Of a stretch of 64,000 nt of DNA, positions 36,993 through 45,914 are shown one piece after another. The translations under genes were made by a program, and so were the position numbers. A model generated the notes under the pieces. That model saw nothing but the letters and a program-made list of their open reading frames with translations. It was not told where the DNA came from and ran no database searches. Position 1 is the stretch's first letter; each line of letters begins with the position of its first letter. Location: assembly GCF_004116335.1 (NCBI RefSeq), contig NZ_PDKN01000008.1, forward strand, positions 1-64,000, written 5' to 3'. Source of the DNA: Candidatus Marinarcus aquaticus (GTDB lineage: Bacteria; Campylobacterota; Campylobacteria; Campylobacterales; Arcobacteraceae).

Positions 36993-38207
36993 TTATTGCT
37001 TAAGCTTTGGTTGTGTATCTTCCATTAAAAATACGGGTTCACTAAATGGAGCCAATTTTGCAAGGAAGTTGAGTAAAGAGATTACAGGAGAACCATAAAA
37101 AAACTTCACATCTGAATTATAGACCCAAAGTTGGTCTGCATATTGATAGACTTTATGCGGAGTATCTCCTATATTATCGCCATTTCTGTCAAATCCTTCA
37201 TAGTTGTCCCAATAATTATTCACAATCTCATTTTGATGTGTTCTTGCTCCTCTGCTGTCATTTACAATATCTTCAATATTTCCTACAATAGCATTTTGTT
37301 TAATTACATTATTCTCACTTAAAGAGTGAAAATGAATCGCTTCTGAGTTGTATAAAATATGATTGTTCTCTATCCAGTTATTTGTATCTGGTTCAAAAGG
37401 AGATCGGTCCACATAAACCCCAATTGCATTATAAATAACAGTATTGTTTTTTAATGTAAAGTTTGAGACATCTTTAAGTCCAATCCCCATGCCTGTAGCA
37501 CCCAAAGAACTCTTTACCACATTCCCTGTTGCAATGGTGTCTTTGCTGTACATAAAAAAGATGCCAACCGAGTTAAACTCATAGGTATTGTTATGCACAA
37601 AATTCTTTCCTGCATACATAAAGTGAAGAGAGTATCGGTTGTGTTCGCCATAATTTTCTGTGATTTGATTTCCGTGTGAATACCATACAACCATATCTCT
37701 TGATTTTACCAATCGATTTTTTGTAATAATATTGTCATTGGAATACCAAATTCTTAACCCATCTCCTCGAAGCCCCAGAGGTAAACTCTTTGAGGTAATA
37801 TTGTTATTAGAAATAATCGAGTTATTTGTTGTTGCCATATCAATTCCAAATAATGAGTCTCGTATGATACAATCTGAAATTTCCGATTGTTGCGAGTTTT
37901 CTATTCGAACACCGGCATCCACATTTTCATGTCGACTTCCACTGTTTTGGATGGTGAGATTTTTTAAGGTTACATAAGCACTGTTGATGGTTACAACAGT
38001 ACCTTCCCCTAATCCATCAATAATCACACCATCTTCTTTCCCTATGATTGAAAGTGGTTTATCAATTGTTATTTTCCCTTTATATACCCCTTTAGGCAGT
38101 TTTAAAATAGAACCTTCTTTGGCTTTATTAATTGCCTCTTGCAACAAGTTTGCATGACAGAAGTTTATAAAGAGTAAAAGCGTTGCGATTAAAATTTTTA
38201 ACATCAT
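36993..38207 (-). CDS. nosD: NosD, periplasmic maturation protein
   Basis: 404 residues with a Sec signal peptide (LKILIATLLLFINFCHA) and right-handed beta-helix (CASH/PbH1) repeats in which N-N-x-I and I-x-x-N patterns recur from residue 60 to 340. NosD binds the NosFY transporter and helps assemble the tetranuclear Cu-Z site. It shares one base with nosB and is followed by nosG, the standard clade II order. Confidence 0.93.
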   Translation of the reverse strand: MMLKILIATLLLFINFCHANLLQEAINKAKEGSILKLPKGVYKGKITIDKPLSIIGKEDGVIIDGLGEGTVVTINSAYVTLKNLTIQNSGSRHENVDAGVRIENSQQSEISDCIIRDSLFGIDMATTNNSIISNNNITSKSLPLGLRGDGLRIWYSNDNIITKNRLVKSRDMVVWYSHGNQITENYGEHNRYSLHFMYAGKNFVHNNTYEFNSVGIFFMYSKDTIATGNVVKSSLGATGMGIGLKDVSNFTLKNNTVIYNAIGVYVDRSPFEPDTNNWIENNHILYNSEAIHFHSLSENNVIKQNAIVGNIEDIVNDSRGARTHQNEIVNNYWDNYEGFDRNGDNIGDTPHKVYQYADQLWVYNSDVKFFYGSPVISLLNFLAKLAPFSEPVFLMEDTQPKLKQ

Positions 38208-39001
38208 TAAACCTTATAGTTCATACCTGTTTCTCTCATTGCTTTGTTTTTTGACAGAATTGATAACAGTGAAAAAAAGCCAATGGCTAAAATCACATAA
38301 AAGCCAATTGTTGGGTACGAGTGTGTTGTAAACTGCGCAATTTTTCCATCTCCAAAGACGGTGGGCATAAAGGGTTTGATTTTAAATGCTCCCCAATCAT
38401 GTAGGTTATGACCAAACCAGTATAACCAGTAGGAGTAGTCTGCAATAAAAATTAAAGGAAGAGCTGTTGGTATATACATGAAATAGGTCAATATTTTTTT
38501 ATGAAACAGAATAAAATAGACCATAAACAGTGAAAGACCCAATAAAGCATAGATACCAATTTCTCGTTCAAATATTCCCCCTCTCCACATTGGATCCATT
38601 CCTACGTAGTGGTTAATGGTATTCATCTCATGAACTTCTCCACTGAACCCATCAAAGTGAAAAAATACTGGGATTCCTTCTGGAAAAGCTTTTTTCGGAT
38701 AATTGGGTGCTTCAAGAGAACAGGACCAAATAGGAAGTGAAGCAACACCTATCTCTGCAGCATTCTCTATCATCTTTTCCAAATCATTATGGGCTTCTTT
38801 GGGGGTTGTTGTACTTTTGTATCTGCCTTGATTATAAAAATTCCATGTTTTTATTGCTAAAGGAGATATCTCTTCAATTCTATCTTCATCAATGGCATTT
38901 AATGTGCCATGAAAAGCAATCATGGGAAATGTAAATGCAAGTGTAAGCAGTATCAGTGCGAGTGAAGCATAGACTTTTGATTTAATAAAACTAGAATGCA
39001 T
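38207..39001 (-). CDS. nosB: NosB, membrane protein of clade II nos clusters
   Basis: 264 residues with about five membrane helices: one N-terminal (10-30), a periplasmic domain to about residue 125, then a helical cluster. Position directly after nosZ and before nosD identifies it as NosB, which occurs only with Sec-dependent NosZ; in Wolinella it is needed for N2O respiration, but its exact reaction is unknown. It has its own upstream gap with a possible promoter. Confidence 0.82.
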   Translation of the reverse strand: MHSSFIKSKVYASLALILLTLAFTFPMIAFHGTLNAIDEDRIEEISPLAIKTWNFYNQGRYKSTTTPKEAHNDLEKMIENAAEIGVASLPIWSCSLEAPNYPKKAFPEGIPVFFHFDGFSGEVHEMNTINHYVGMDPMWRGGIFEREIGIYALLGLSLFMVYFILFHKKILTYFMYIPTALPLIFIADYSYWLYWFGHNLHDWGAFKIKPFMPTVFGDGKIAQFTTHSYPTIGFYVILAIGFFSLLSILSKNKAMRETGMNYKV

Positions 39002-39055
39002 TTTTATCCTTCTTTAAATAGAACCCATTTTGGTTCTTTGTTTGAAAAGTTTTAA

Positions 39056-39061
39056 AGTATA
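39056..39061 (-). promoter_or_regulatory. Possible -10 element for nosB and following genes
   Basis: TATACT on the minus strand about 55 bases before the nosB ATG, in the gap after the nosZ terminator. It would permit separate expression of accessory genes. No clear -35 box. Confidence 0.35.
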
Positions 39062-39138
39062 ATTTAAAAGAGTAATTCATACTTTACGACTTATAATAAA
39101 AGTACTACAATTGGTACATTATCTTATTGATTCTTATC

Positions 39139-39175
39139 AAAAAAGAGGGAAAACTTTTTGTTTTCCTCCTCTTTT
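39139..39175 (-). terminator. Terminator or attenuator between nosZ and nosB
   Basis: Minus-strand hairpin AAAAGAGGAGGAAAAC / GTTTTCCCTCTTTT with a two-base bulge and loop CAAAAAG, followed by six T. It lies 10 bases after the nosZ stop codon. It should give nosZ mRNA in excess over the downstream accessory genes. Confidence 0.75.
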
Positions 39176-39184
39176 AATAGGATT

Positions 39185-41782
39185 TTAGAAAAGGTTGGCG
39201 TTTTCTTCAATCCATTTGAGATATTCAATAATATCTTTTGTCTCTTCTTTCGTCATATGTTGATTAGGCATTTTTAAATTGAAGTAGTCAATCATCCCTT
39301 TCACATATGGATCATCATACATTTTTTCAGGGCCTAGAATAAAGTTACTGACCCATTGTTCACCATTTTCATGTCTGAGTAATACTCCTGTTAAATCAGG
39401 ACCTGATGAAACTTTTCCAATAACATGGCAACCATTACAACCGCCTTCAGCAAAAGCAACTTCACCTCTTGCAGCAGCAGCGCTTTGTTTGGTTGCTATT
39501 TTTCTTACTAAGACATCTTTGGCTCTGATACCAACATCAGCTGTTTTAACCATCAATTGCCAAATCATATTTTCAAACAGAATGGCTTTTTCAGTATCTC
39601 CTGCTTTTAAAGCCTCGTTTGCTTTTTTCTTTTGTTCTGGGATTTGATTGTATTGGTCAAATGCATCAGTGACAAGGTTGGCAACGACTTTATGGTCTTG
39701 ATAGTTGTTGTCTTTTAAGAATTTTACAACCGATTGAATGACCGCATCAGTTGAATTATTAACTGCAACTGTTTTATCGTATTCTGCTTTTAACTCTTCT
39801 GCTGACATCGATTTCATTTTAAGTTTTTGAGCACTGACATATTTTTTATTTGGGTCTTTAACCATCATATATCCCATCATTTCCAAGTGAAGTGCTGAAC
39901 AGAATTCTGTACAATAATATGGGAATACCCCTTCGATATCTGCTTCAAACTCTAAGGTTGCTGTTTCACCTGGCTCTAAAGAACCATGGATATTATAGTT
40001 GTCAATGGTAAACCCATGTGTTTCATCTTGTGCTCTTTCAAGATTGGTCATGTGAATAGTGACATGGTCACCTTTGTTTACCGTGATTCTTTCTGGATTG
40101 ATATGAGATCGCACTAAAGTTGCATATACTGTAACATTTTTGCCGTCTCGCTCAATTCTCTCTTCACCTGCAAGTGTTTTCCCAATATGTTGTTGACCTG
40201 TTTTAGAGTTTGTACCCATTTTGTATCGTACATGAGGGTGAAGTTTACTTGCTCGGATTGCAACTGCTTGGTGAGGTTCTCCAAGTGGCAGAGGCATATC
40301 AACAAGTAAATCCATGGTTTTACCGCTAATATCAATTAATTGGTGATTTTGAGGATGCAAAGGCCCCACATTTTGGAATCGATCAATGGCTAATTTATTT
40401 AAAGCGATGATATAATCCCCTTGTGGATCCGCTGATTTTCCTTCCATACCTGCTAAGTGACCAATGTTGTAATGTACGTTCTCTTTATCAATCACTTTAA
40501 GCTCTTTGAAGTTCCATTTTACAACTTGTGAGTCAACATACAATGAAGTATAGATTTCACCATCAACAGGAGAGTATTGGTTATGCAAAGGCCCAAGACC
40601 TAATTCAACTTGTCCATGTAATGATTTTTTCATATCTAAAATAGGAATACCGTATGGATCTTTCCCTGCAAACTCTTTGTTTTTAATCAGTTTTTGGATT
40701 TTTTTAAAATCATAAACAGAGGCATGTGTATCGAGTTTTCCACATACAACTAAGTATTGTCCTGTAGGATCAACATCGACACCATGTGGTGATTTTGGTT
40801 CAGGAATTAAAAACAGTGCATCGTTTTTAACTGCAATATCAATAGGAATAACTTTATGGTCATTGATGATTTTTACATTTTTTGGATTTTTTGCCAGTTC
40901 AGCCAGTTTCTCCCAGTTGTAAACATGTAAAAAGTCCGTGTCATTTCTTGACATACCTGCTTCATTTGGTGGCATACCTACTTCAATTCCACCTGTATAC
41001 ATTTCAGTATTAAATGAATTAGTAAATCCCCAACCATAACTCACACCCTTACCTGCATCTGATAAATCTTGGTGATAAGGAGGGAACTCAATCGTGAATG
41101 AATCTTTTGGCATAATTCGACCGATTTTATTATCAAATTTCCACATGGTAACACCACCTCTGTACGTCTCTTTGTACTCTTCAATTGGATGGTAAGCATT
41201 ATCATATGGTGCAGCATATTGTGATGCTTCAATAATATACTCAGAGTTTGGAGTAAAGAATGCTCCACCGTGATCTGATTTAAAGACTGGGTTTGGAACG
41301 ATTTGTTTTGTTTCAAAATCTGAAAGATCGATAATCGCAATTCTTGGATTGGCTTTGTCATTAATTGCCAACCATTTTCCATCATATTTTCCATCAATTT
41401 CTGACAGTGCTGGATGGTGCGTATCTCCCCAATTAATTTCTCGACCTCTTATATTCCCTTGTCGAAGGACCTCTAAGGAATCTTTATCAAATCCATATCC
41501 TTGCCATGGTTCAGGTGTAAATACACCGATGTATTTTAGAATTCTCATTGACGGAACACCATAAACAATGACTTGTCCTGATTGTCCACCGGATGAAAAA
41601 ACAACATATTTATCTTTTACACCTGTTGGGTTGTAAGTTTTTGCAGCTCTGATAACATCAATTTCAGATAAGCCTCTCTCTTTCATGACTTTAGATAATT
41701 CATTGGTAGCTCCAGAAGCAACTGAAGCAGTTAATGCTGTACCTAAAACAAGTGTAGAGAGTTTAATGTGTGACTTTTTCAT
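39185..41782 (-). CDS. nosZ: Nitrous oxide reductase NosZ, clade II with C-terminal cytochrome c domain
   Basis: 865 residues. A plain Sec signal peptide (no twin arginine) marks the clade II or atypical enzyme. A seven-bladed propeller carries the Cu-Z histidines (for example DTHHPALSE near 121, DHGG near 170, SPHG near 331); the cupredoxin domain has the Cu-A motif CTEFCSALHLEMMGYM near residue 625; and a C-terminal cytochrome c domain has CNGCH near 782 with a late Met. It reduces N2O to N2 in the periplasm. AAGGAG precedes the ATG, and an FNR-type site lies about 70 bases upstream. A terminator follows. Confidence 0.97.
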   Translation of the reverse strand: MKKSHIKLSTLVLGTALTASVASGATNELSKVMKERGLSEIDVIRAAKTYNPTGVKDKYVVFSSGGQSGQVIVYGVPSMRILKYIGVFTPEPWQGYGFDKDSLEVLRQGNIRGREINWGDTHHPALSEIDGKYDGKWLAINDKANPRIAIIDLSDFETKQIVPNPVFKSDHGGAFFTPNSEYIIEASQYAAPYDNAYHPIEEYKETYRGGVTMWKFDNKIGRIMPKDSFTIEFPPYHQDLSDAGKGVSYGWGFTNSFNTEMYTGGIEVGMPPNEAGMSRNDTDFLHVYNWEKLAELAKNPKNVKIINDHKVIPIDIAVKNDALFLIPEPKSPHGVDVDPTGQYLVVCGKLDTHASVYDFKKIQKLIKNKEFAGKDPYGIPILDMKKSLHGQVELGLGPLHNQYSPVDGEIYTSLYVDSQVVKWNFKELKVIDKENVHYNIGHLAGMEGKSADPQGDYIIALNKLAIDRFQNVGPLHPQNHQLIDISGKTMDLLVDMPLPLGEPHQAVAIRASKLHPHVRYKMGTNSKTGQQHIGKTLAGEERIERDGKNVTVYATLVRSHINPERITVNKGDHVTIHMTNLERAQDETHGFTIDNYNIHGSLEPGETATLEFEADIEGVFPYYCTEFCSALHLEMMGYMMVKDPNKKYVSAQKLKMKSMSAEELKAEYDKTVAVNNSTDAVIQSVVKFLKDNNYQDHKVVANLVTDAFDQYNQIPEQKKKANEALKAGDTEKAILFENMIWQLMVKTADVGIRAKDVLVRKIATKQSAAAARGEVAFAEGGCNGCHVIGKVSSGPDLTGVLLRHENGEQWVSNFILGPEKMYDDPYVKGMIDYFNLKMPNQHMTKEETKDIIEYLKWIEENANLF

Positions 41783-41849
41783 ATAACTTCTCCTTATACT
41801 TTGTCTGATGACACCTAAAGTATACTACTGACTAAGTAGACTTTTTTAA

Positions 41850-41863
41850 TTGATTAAAATCAA
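41850..41863 (-). promoter_or_regulatory. FNR/NssR-type operator in front of nosZ
   Basis: TTGATTAAAATCAA is an exact match to the Crp/Fnr-family consensus TTGAT-N4-ATCAA, extended by one base pair on one side. Its centre lies 29 bases from a TAGTAT and 32 from a TATACT -10 candidate, which fits a class II activator site near -41.5. It suggests oxygen- or NO-dependent activation of nosZ. Confidence 0.75.
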
Positions 41864-41997
41864 TATCAGAATCAGTTGGTATTTAAGACCAACTTAATCT
41901 AATCAACTAATGTTTAATCTTAAAAAGCATTATAATACATGTGGAGTTTCTTTTGAGTCGCTGCGTAATTTTTTAAGAAAATTTCTGAAGGTTATGA

Positions 41998-42684
41998 TTA
42001 TTTGATCATATATCCAAGTTTTGAAACAGTTTGAATGATGTCCGTATCTAGTTTCTTTCTGAGTTTAAAAACAAGGTTTTTTAGGGCACTGAGTGGTGCT
42101 TCTTCATAAATATATAATTTACTTTCTATTTCACGTTTAGTGACTAAGGTACCTCTATGTGCCAATAATATTTCTATAAATTCCACTTCTTTATTTGTTA
42201 AAAGAACACTTTTGTTTTTATGACTGAAAGTTTTATTACTGTAATCATACAAAGTATCTTTATCAAAATGTATAATGGTTTTTGAGTTTTTAAGCAGCGT
42301 TTTTGCACATCTTGTTAATAAATCAGAAAGACAACTTTCTCTGATGGGTTTTACAACATATTCTACGAGAGATAATTTGATGGATTCCAGTAAGAAAGTT
42401 TGGTCTGTATATGCACTGGTGACAATTATTGGAATCTCTTCATTCTCTTCTCTGATCAGTTTGATTAAATCCAAACCATTGATGATGGGCATTTTCAAAT
42501 CGGTAATAAGAATGTCAGGTTGGTGTTTTTTATAAAGGTTTAAAGCCTCTTCTCCATTGGAAGCTGTGTATACTTTCTCAACATAAAGTAATAAAACTTT
42601 CTTAAAACTTTCTCTTAATTTGTCTTCATCTTCGGCTAATAAAATAGATGATTTTTTGAGTATTATTTCATATTTTTCTGTCAA
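41998..42684 (-). CDS. Response regulator, OmpR-like winged helix
   Basis: 228 residues. Receiver with acidic pair AEDED, phospho-Asp in ILITDLKMP, Thr/Ser in IIVTSAY and Lys in VVKPI; C-terminal winged helix (TNKEVEFIEILLAHRGTLVTKREIESKLY, ALKNLVFKLRKKL). It is divergent from the sensor kinase at 42757 and shares its short promoter region, so the two form a pair. Position beside nosZ suggests a role in respiratory control, but target genes are not visible. Confidence 0.9.
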   Translation of the reverse strand: MTEKYEIILKKSSILLAEDEDKLRESFKKVLLLYVEKVYTASNGEEALNLYKKHQPDILITDLKMPIINGLDLIKLIREENEEIPIIVTSAYTDQTFLLESIKLSLVEYVVKPIRESCLSDLLTRCAKTLLKNSKTIIHFDKDTLYDYSNKTFSHKNKSVLLTNKEVEFIEILLAHRGTLVTKREIESKLYIYEEAPLSALKNLVFKLRKKLDTDIIQTVSKLGYMIK

Positions 42685-42756
42685 TTTTGATTCCCAGTGA
42701 GTTATATTCAGCGAATTATGATAGCATTATTAGTGTAAAAAACCATTAAGGCTTTC

Positions 42757-44352
42757 ATGTTAGAGAATTTTAGTTTTACCAAAAGATATATTTTAGCACT
42801 GAGTATTATTGCTCTTTTATCCATTTTAGCATTTGTGAATTTAAGTAAACTGTTAACGATACAATCAAGCGATGCACGCATTGTCAATATGAGTGGTAAT
42901 CAAAAAATCATTACACGAGAAATTGCCTATTTTGCTATCTATTATAAAATTGATCAACTCAAAGATAAAATAGAGGAGATGGAGAAAACCCATAATGAAT
43001 TGATTTCATTGGAAATGTCAGAAGCGTTGAAAAATATTTATTATGGTGAACAAATCAATTTAGATAAGAAAGTTCGTGCATACTTACAACATGCAAAAAG
43101 TTTTTATGAAAAACGAGATGGAAAAAGCCAAAATTATGTTTTAAAAAGCTCTGAAAACCTTCTTGTGGATTTAGAAAAAGCAGTTTCAATCTATTTGGAA
43201 GAGGCACAAGCAAATACAAAAAAAGTTCAACAAGTTGAAACCTTTATTCTTATTATGACACTTTTAACGCTTCTTTTTGAAGCCATTTTTATCTTTATGC
43301 CAGCAAATAAAAGTATCAATAAACGAACCAATGAATTAATCAGAGAAAAAGAGTTTTCAAATGCTGTTATTGAATCAAGTCCCAATGCAATTATCACTTT
43401 GGACAGTGATTTAAAAATAAGAACATTTAATAAAGAAGCAGAAAAGATTTTTCATTATACAAAAGAAGAGATGTTAGGTGAGCGTTTTTTGGGTCGATTG
43501 ATTCCCAATAGTGATATTATGAAGACTTCTAACGTCAGAGAATATCATGAAATTGAAGCTGTTACAAAAGAGGGCCGAAGTTTCCCTGTACGTATATCTT
43601 TTGGTACCAGTGGAGAAAACAAAGATATTGCCATTGTTGCTAACATTCAAGACATCTCAAATGAAAAATTAAATAATGAAATTTTAGAACAACAATCTAA
43701 ATTAGCCGTTTTAGGTGAAATGATTGCAATTATAGCTCATCAATGGCGACAACCTTTATCACAATTAAGTTTTAATTGTATGTATATCAAAAAGAAAACT
43801 GAAGATCCAGATATCATAAATGAGTCTATTGAAAATGAAGAGATTATTCAATTTATGTCTGAAACTATCAATAATTTTCAAGACTTTTATAAAAAAACAG
43901 ATGATGCCATTTTTAATCCTGTTGTTTCAATCAATCAAGCTTTAAAAATTGTGGATTCAATTTTAGAATTACATCAAGTTCAGCTTATAAAAGAGATAGA
44001 ATCAACAATAAAAATATATGGGAATGCGAATAGTTTAGCACACATTATTTTGTCGATAATACAGAATACCATTGATATTATTCGAGTCAGTAAAGTTACA
44101 AATCCTTGCATAAAAATTACTCTTCAAGATAGTCCAAAAAATATAATTTTAAGCATACAAGATAACGCTGGAGGCATTAAAGTTAATCCAATTGATGATA
44201 TTTTTAAACCATTTCATTCAAAAAAAGAGAAACCTTCCACAGGAATTGGATTGTATATGTCAAAAATGATTATTAAAGATCATTTTAAAGGTTCAATCAG
44301 TGCAACCAATAAAGACACTGGAGCAGAGTTTTTAATTTGTCTTCCTCATTAA
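42757..44352 (+). CDS. Sensor histidine kinase with PilJ/NarX-type N-terminal domain and PAS
   Basis: 531 residues. Two membrane helices (about 9-29 and 165-182) bracket a periplasmic domain with the type IV pilus PilJ/NarX-like P-box-type segment (RIVNMSGNQKIITREIAYFA), related to nitrate sensing regions. A PAS domain follows (SPNAIITLDSDLKIRTFNKEAEKIF), then an HWRQ-type kinase with IIAHQWRQPLSQLSFN, HATPase N-box ILSIIQNTIDII, DNAGGI and GIGLYMSKMII. It is divergent from the response regulator. Ligand unproven. Confidence 0.88.
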   Translation: MLENFSFTKRYILALSIIALLSILAFVNLSKLLTIQSSDARIVNMSGNQKIITREIAYFAIYYKIDQLKDKIEEMEKTHNELISLEMSEALKNIYYGEQINLDKKVRAYLQHAKSFYEKRDGKSQNYVLKSSENLLVDLEKAVSIYLEEAQANTKKVQQVETFILIMTLLTLLFEAIFIFMPANKSINKRTNELIREKEFSNAVIESSPNAIITLDSDLKIRTFNKEAEKIFHYTKEEMLGERFLGRLIPNSDIMKTSNVREYHEIEAVTKEGRSFPVRISFGTSGENKDIAIVANIQDISNEKLNNEILEQQSKLAVLGEMIAIIAHQWRQPLSQLSFNCMYIKKKTEDPDIINESIENEEIIQFMSETINNFQDFYKKTDDAIFNPVVSINQALKIVDSILELHQVQLIKEIESTIKIYGNANSLAHIILSIIQNTIDIIRVSKVTNPCIKITLQDSPKNIILSIQDNAGGIKVNPIDDIFKPFHSKKEKPSTGIGLYMSKMIIKDHFKGSISATNKDTGAEFLICLPH

Positions 44353-44368
44353 GTTCACTTTAGTGAAC
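44353..44368. repeat. Perfect 16-base palindrome between converging genes
   Basis: GTTCACTTTAGTGAAC (7-base arms, two-base centre) directly after the kinase stop codon. No T-run follows on either side, so it is either a poor terminator or a protein-binding site. Confidence 0.5.
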
Positions 44369-44394
44369 ATGAGCATGGAATAAATATTAGAAAA

Positions 44395-45030
44395 TTACTT
44401 TAGCATTTCATAAAAAGAATCATCTGAAATCATATTATCTTTATTTAAATAACCCTGGTCTTTAAGCTTTCTTAGTGATCTTGATAATGTTGCAGGTGCC
44501 ATATTTAAAATATTAGCAATGTCTGAATGTTTTTTTTCAACCAAGATATATGGGGATTCTTTTAAGAGTGAACATACTTTTTGTGTAGCATCAAATACCA
44601 AATTACGATGAATGGTTTGTTCCAAAGTCTTCATTTTTTTAATAAGTGATCCCATGAGATGAAATGATAAATGAGCGTTGTTTTGTAAAAGTGAAATAAA
44701 CATCTCTTTTTTTAAAACGGCAATTTTTGACATACTGCTTGTACTGATTGCTGTTGCAGGAAAAGTGGATTCTTGAAAGGTAGCCATTTCTGCAAAAATA
44801 GTTGGTTTATTGAACGTATGCATAATAATTTGATTTCCCAAAGGTCCCGTTTTATAGAGTTTCAAATTTCCTTGAAGTAAAATATAAAACGATTTTGCAA
44901 CATCTCCTTCATAAAATAGTACATTGTCTTTATACAGTGTGATGATTTTGCAAGCATTGCTTATTAATTGAATCTCTTCATCACTTAAATATTTAAAAAA
45001 ATCTATTTTCTTTAATATCTCTTTAGGCAT
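44395..45030 (-). CDS. Crp/Fnr-family transcriptional regulator
   Basis: 211 residues. N-terminal cyclic-nucleotide-binding fold (FYEGDVAKSFYILLQGNLKLYK), dimer helix, and C-terminal HTH HSDIANILNMAPATLSRSLRKL. It has no N-terminal cysteine cluster, so it is not an oxygen-sensing FNR with 4Fe-4S; it resembles NO/nitrosative responders such as NssR or Dnr. TLSRSLR in the recognition helix fits TTGA-N6-TCAA sites like those found nearby. It is divergent from the ABC/NnrS operon. Confidence 0.85.
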   Translation of the reverse strand: MPKEILKKIDFFKYLSDEEIQLISNACKIITLYKDNVLFYEGDVAKSFYILLQGNLKLYKTGPLGNQIIMHTFNKPTIFAEMATFQESTFPATAISTSSMSKIAVLKKEMFISLLQNNAHLSFHLMGSLIKKMKTLEQTIHRNLVFDATQKVCSLLKESPYILVEKKHSDIANILNMAPATLSRSLRKLKDQGYLNKDNMISDDSFYEMLK

Positions 45031-45063
45031 AAAAAATCATAACTTAATCATACTTAAGAATTC

Positions 45064-45077
45064 TTGATTTAAGTCAT
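45064..45077. promoter_or_regulatory. Near-consensus Crp/Fnr site in the divergent region
   Basis: TTGA-TTTAAG-TCAT differs from TTGA-N6-TCAA at one base. It lies between the regulator gene and the ABC/NnrS operon and could serve autoregulation or operon control. Confidence 0.45.
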
Positions 45078-45131
45078 TGATAATTAAAATCATTTTCATT
45101 ATGATTTCAAAAAATATGATTTAGGATAGAG

Positions 45132-45914
45132 ATGAAATTTATATTTAAGATACTTAAAGACTTTCCTTCTTATGTGTGGAGTGGTTGGGGATCCATTGCT
45201 TCGATTTGTCTTTTTTTTGCTTTGTGGGATTTTGGAAATCAACTATATGGCAACCTTGTTTTACCAAATCCCAAAGAAACAATCGCAACTTTATTATCTG
45301 TTATTTTAAATGATGAAATGCTTACAACTATAGGGATTACAATAAAAAGAGCTTTTATAGGTTTTTTTATATCTCTTATATTTGGTTCGTTTTTGGGACT
45401 GCTTGCTGGACTTTTTGCAACCGCATCCATGATGAGCAGACCAATTGTTACCATACTTGTGGGAATGCCTCCTATTGCATGGATTGTTTTAGCAATGATT
45501 TGGTTTGGTATGAGTGATATGACGGTCATTTTCACAGTAATTGTGGCTTCTTTCCCTATTGTTTTTGTGGGAGCTTTACAAGGAACCAGAACTTTAGAAG
45601 GAGATTTAAAAGAGATGGCTGATAGTTTTAATCTCTCTTTCAAAATGAAAATGTTTGATTTATATTTCCCTCATATTTTCTCTTATGTATTTCCAGCTTG
45701 GATCAGTGCCTTAGGTATGTCTTGGAAAATTGTTGTCATGGCAGAACTCCTTTCATCAAATGAAGGAATAGGGGCAAGTTTAGCAATTGCTAGAAGTCAA
45801 TTAGACACACCAATGGCTCTTTCCCTTGTTTTAATTATGGTTGGCAGTCTGCTTTTGATTGAATATTTAATTTTAGAACCAATAAAAAGAGAGGTTGAAG
45901 CATGGAGAGATTAG
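45132..45914 (+). CDS. ABC transporter permease, NitT/TauT/SsuC type
   Basis: 260 residues with six membrane helices and the permease EAA-like loop (EMADSFNLSFKMKMFDLYFPHIF). It belongs to the BPD_transp_1 family used for nitrate, taurine, sulfonate and thiamine-precursor uptake. The ATPase gene overlaps it by 13 bases; NnrS, a lipoprotein binding protein and a TonB receptor follow. The imported solute is not known. Confidence 0.88.
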   Translation: MKFIFKILKDFPSYVWSGWGSIASICLFFALWDFGNQLYGNLVLPNPKETIATLLSVILNDEMLTTIGITIKRAFIGFFISLIFGSFLGLLAGLFATASMMSRPIVTILVGMPPIAWIVLAMIWFGMSDMTVIFTVIVASFPIVFVGALQGTRTLEGDLKEMADSFNLSFKMKMFDLYFPHIFSYVFPAWISALGMSWKIVVMAELLSSNEGIGASLAIARSQLDTPMALSLVLIMVGSLLLIEYLILEPIKREVEAWRD

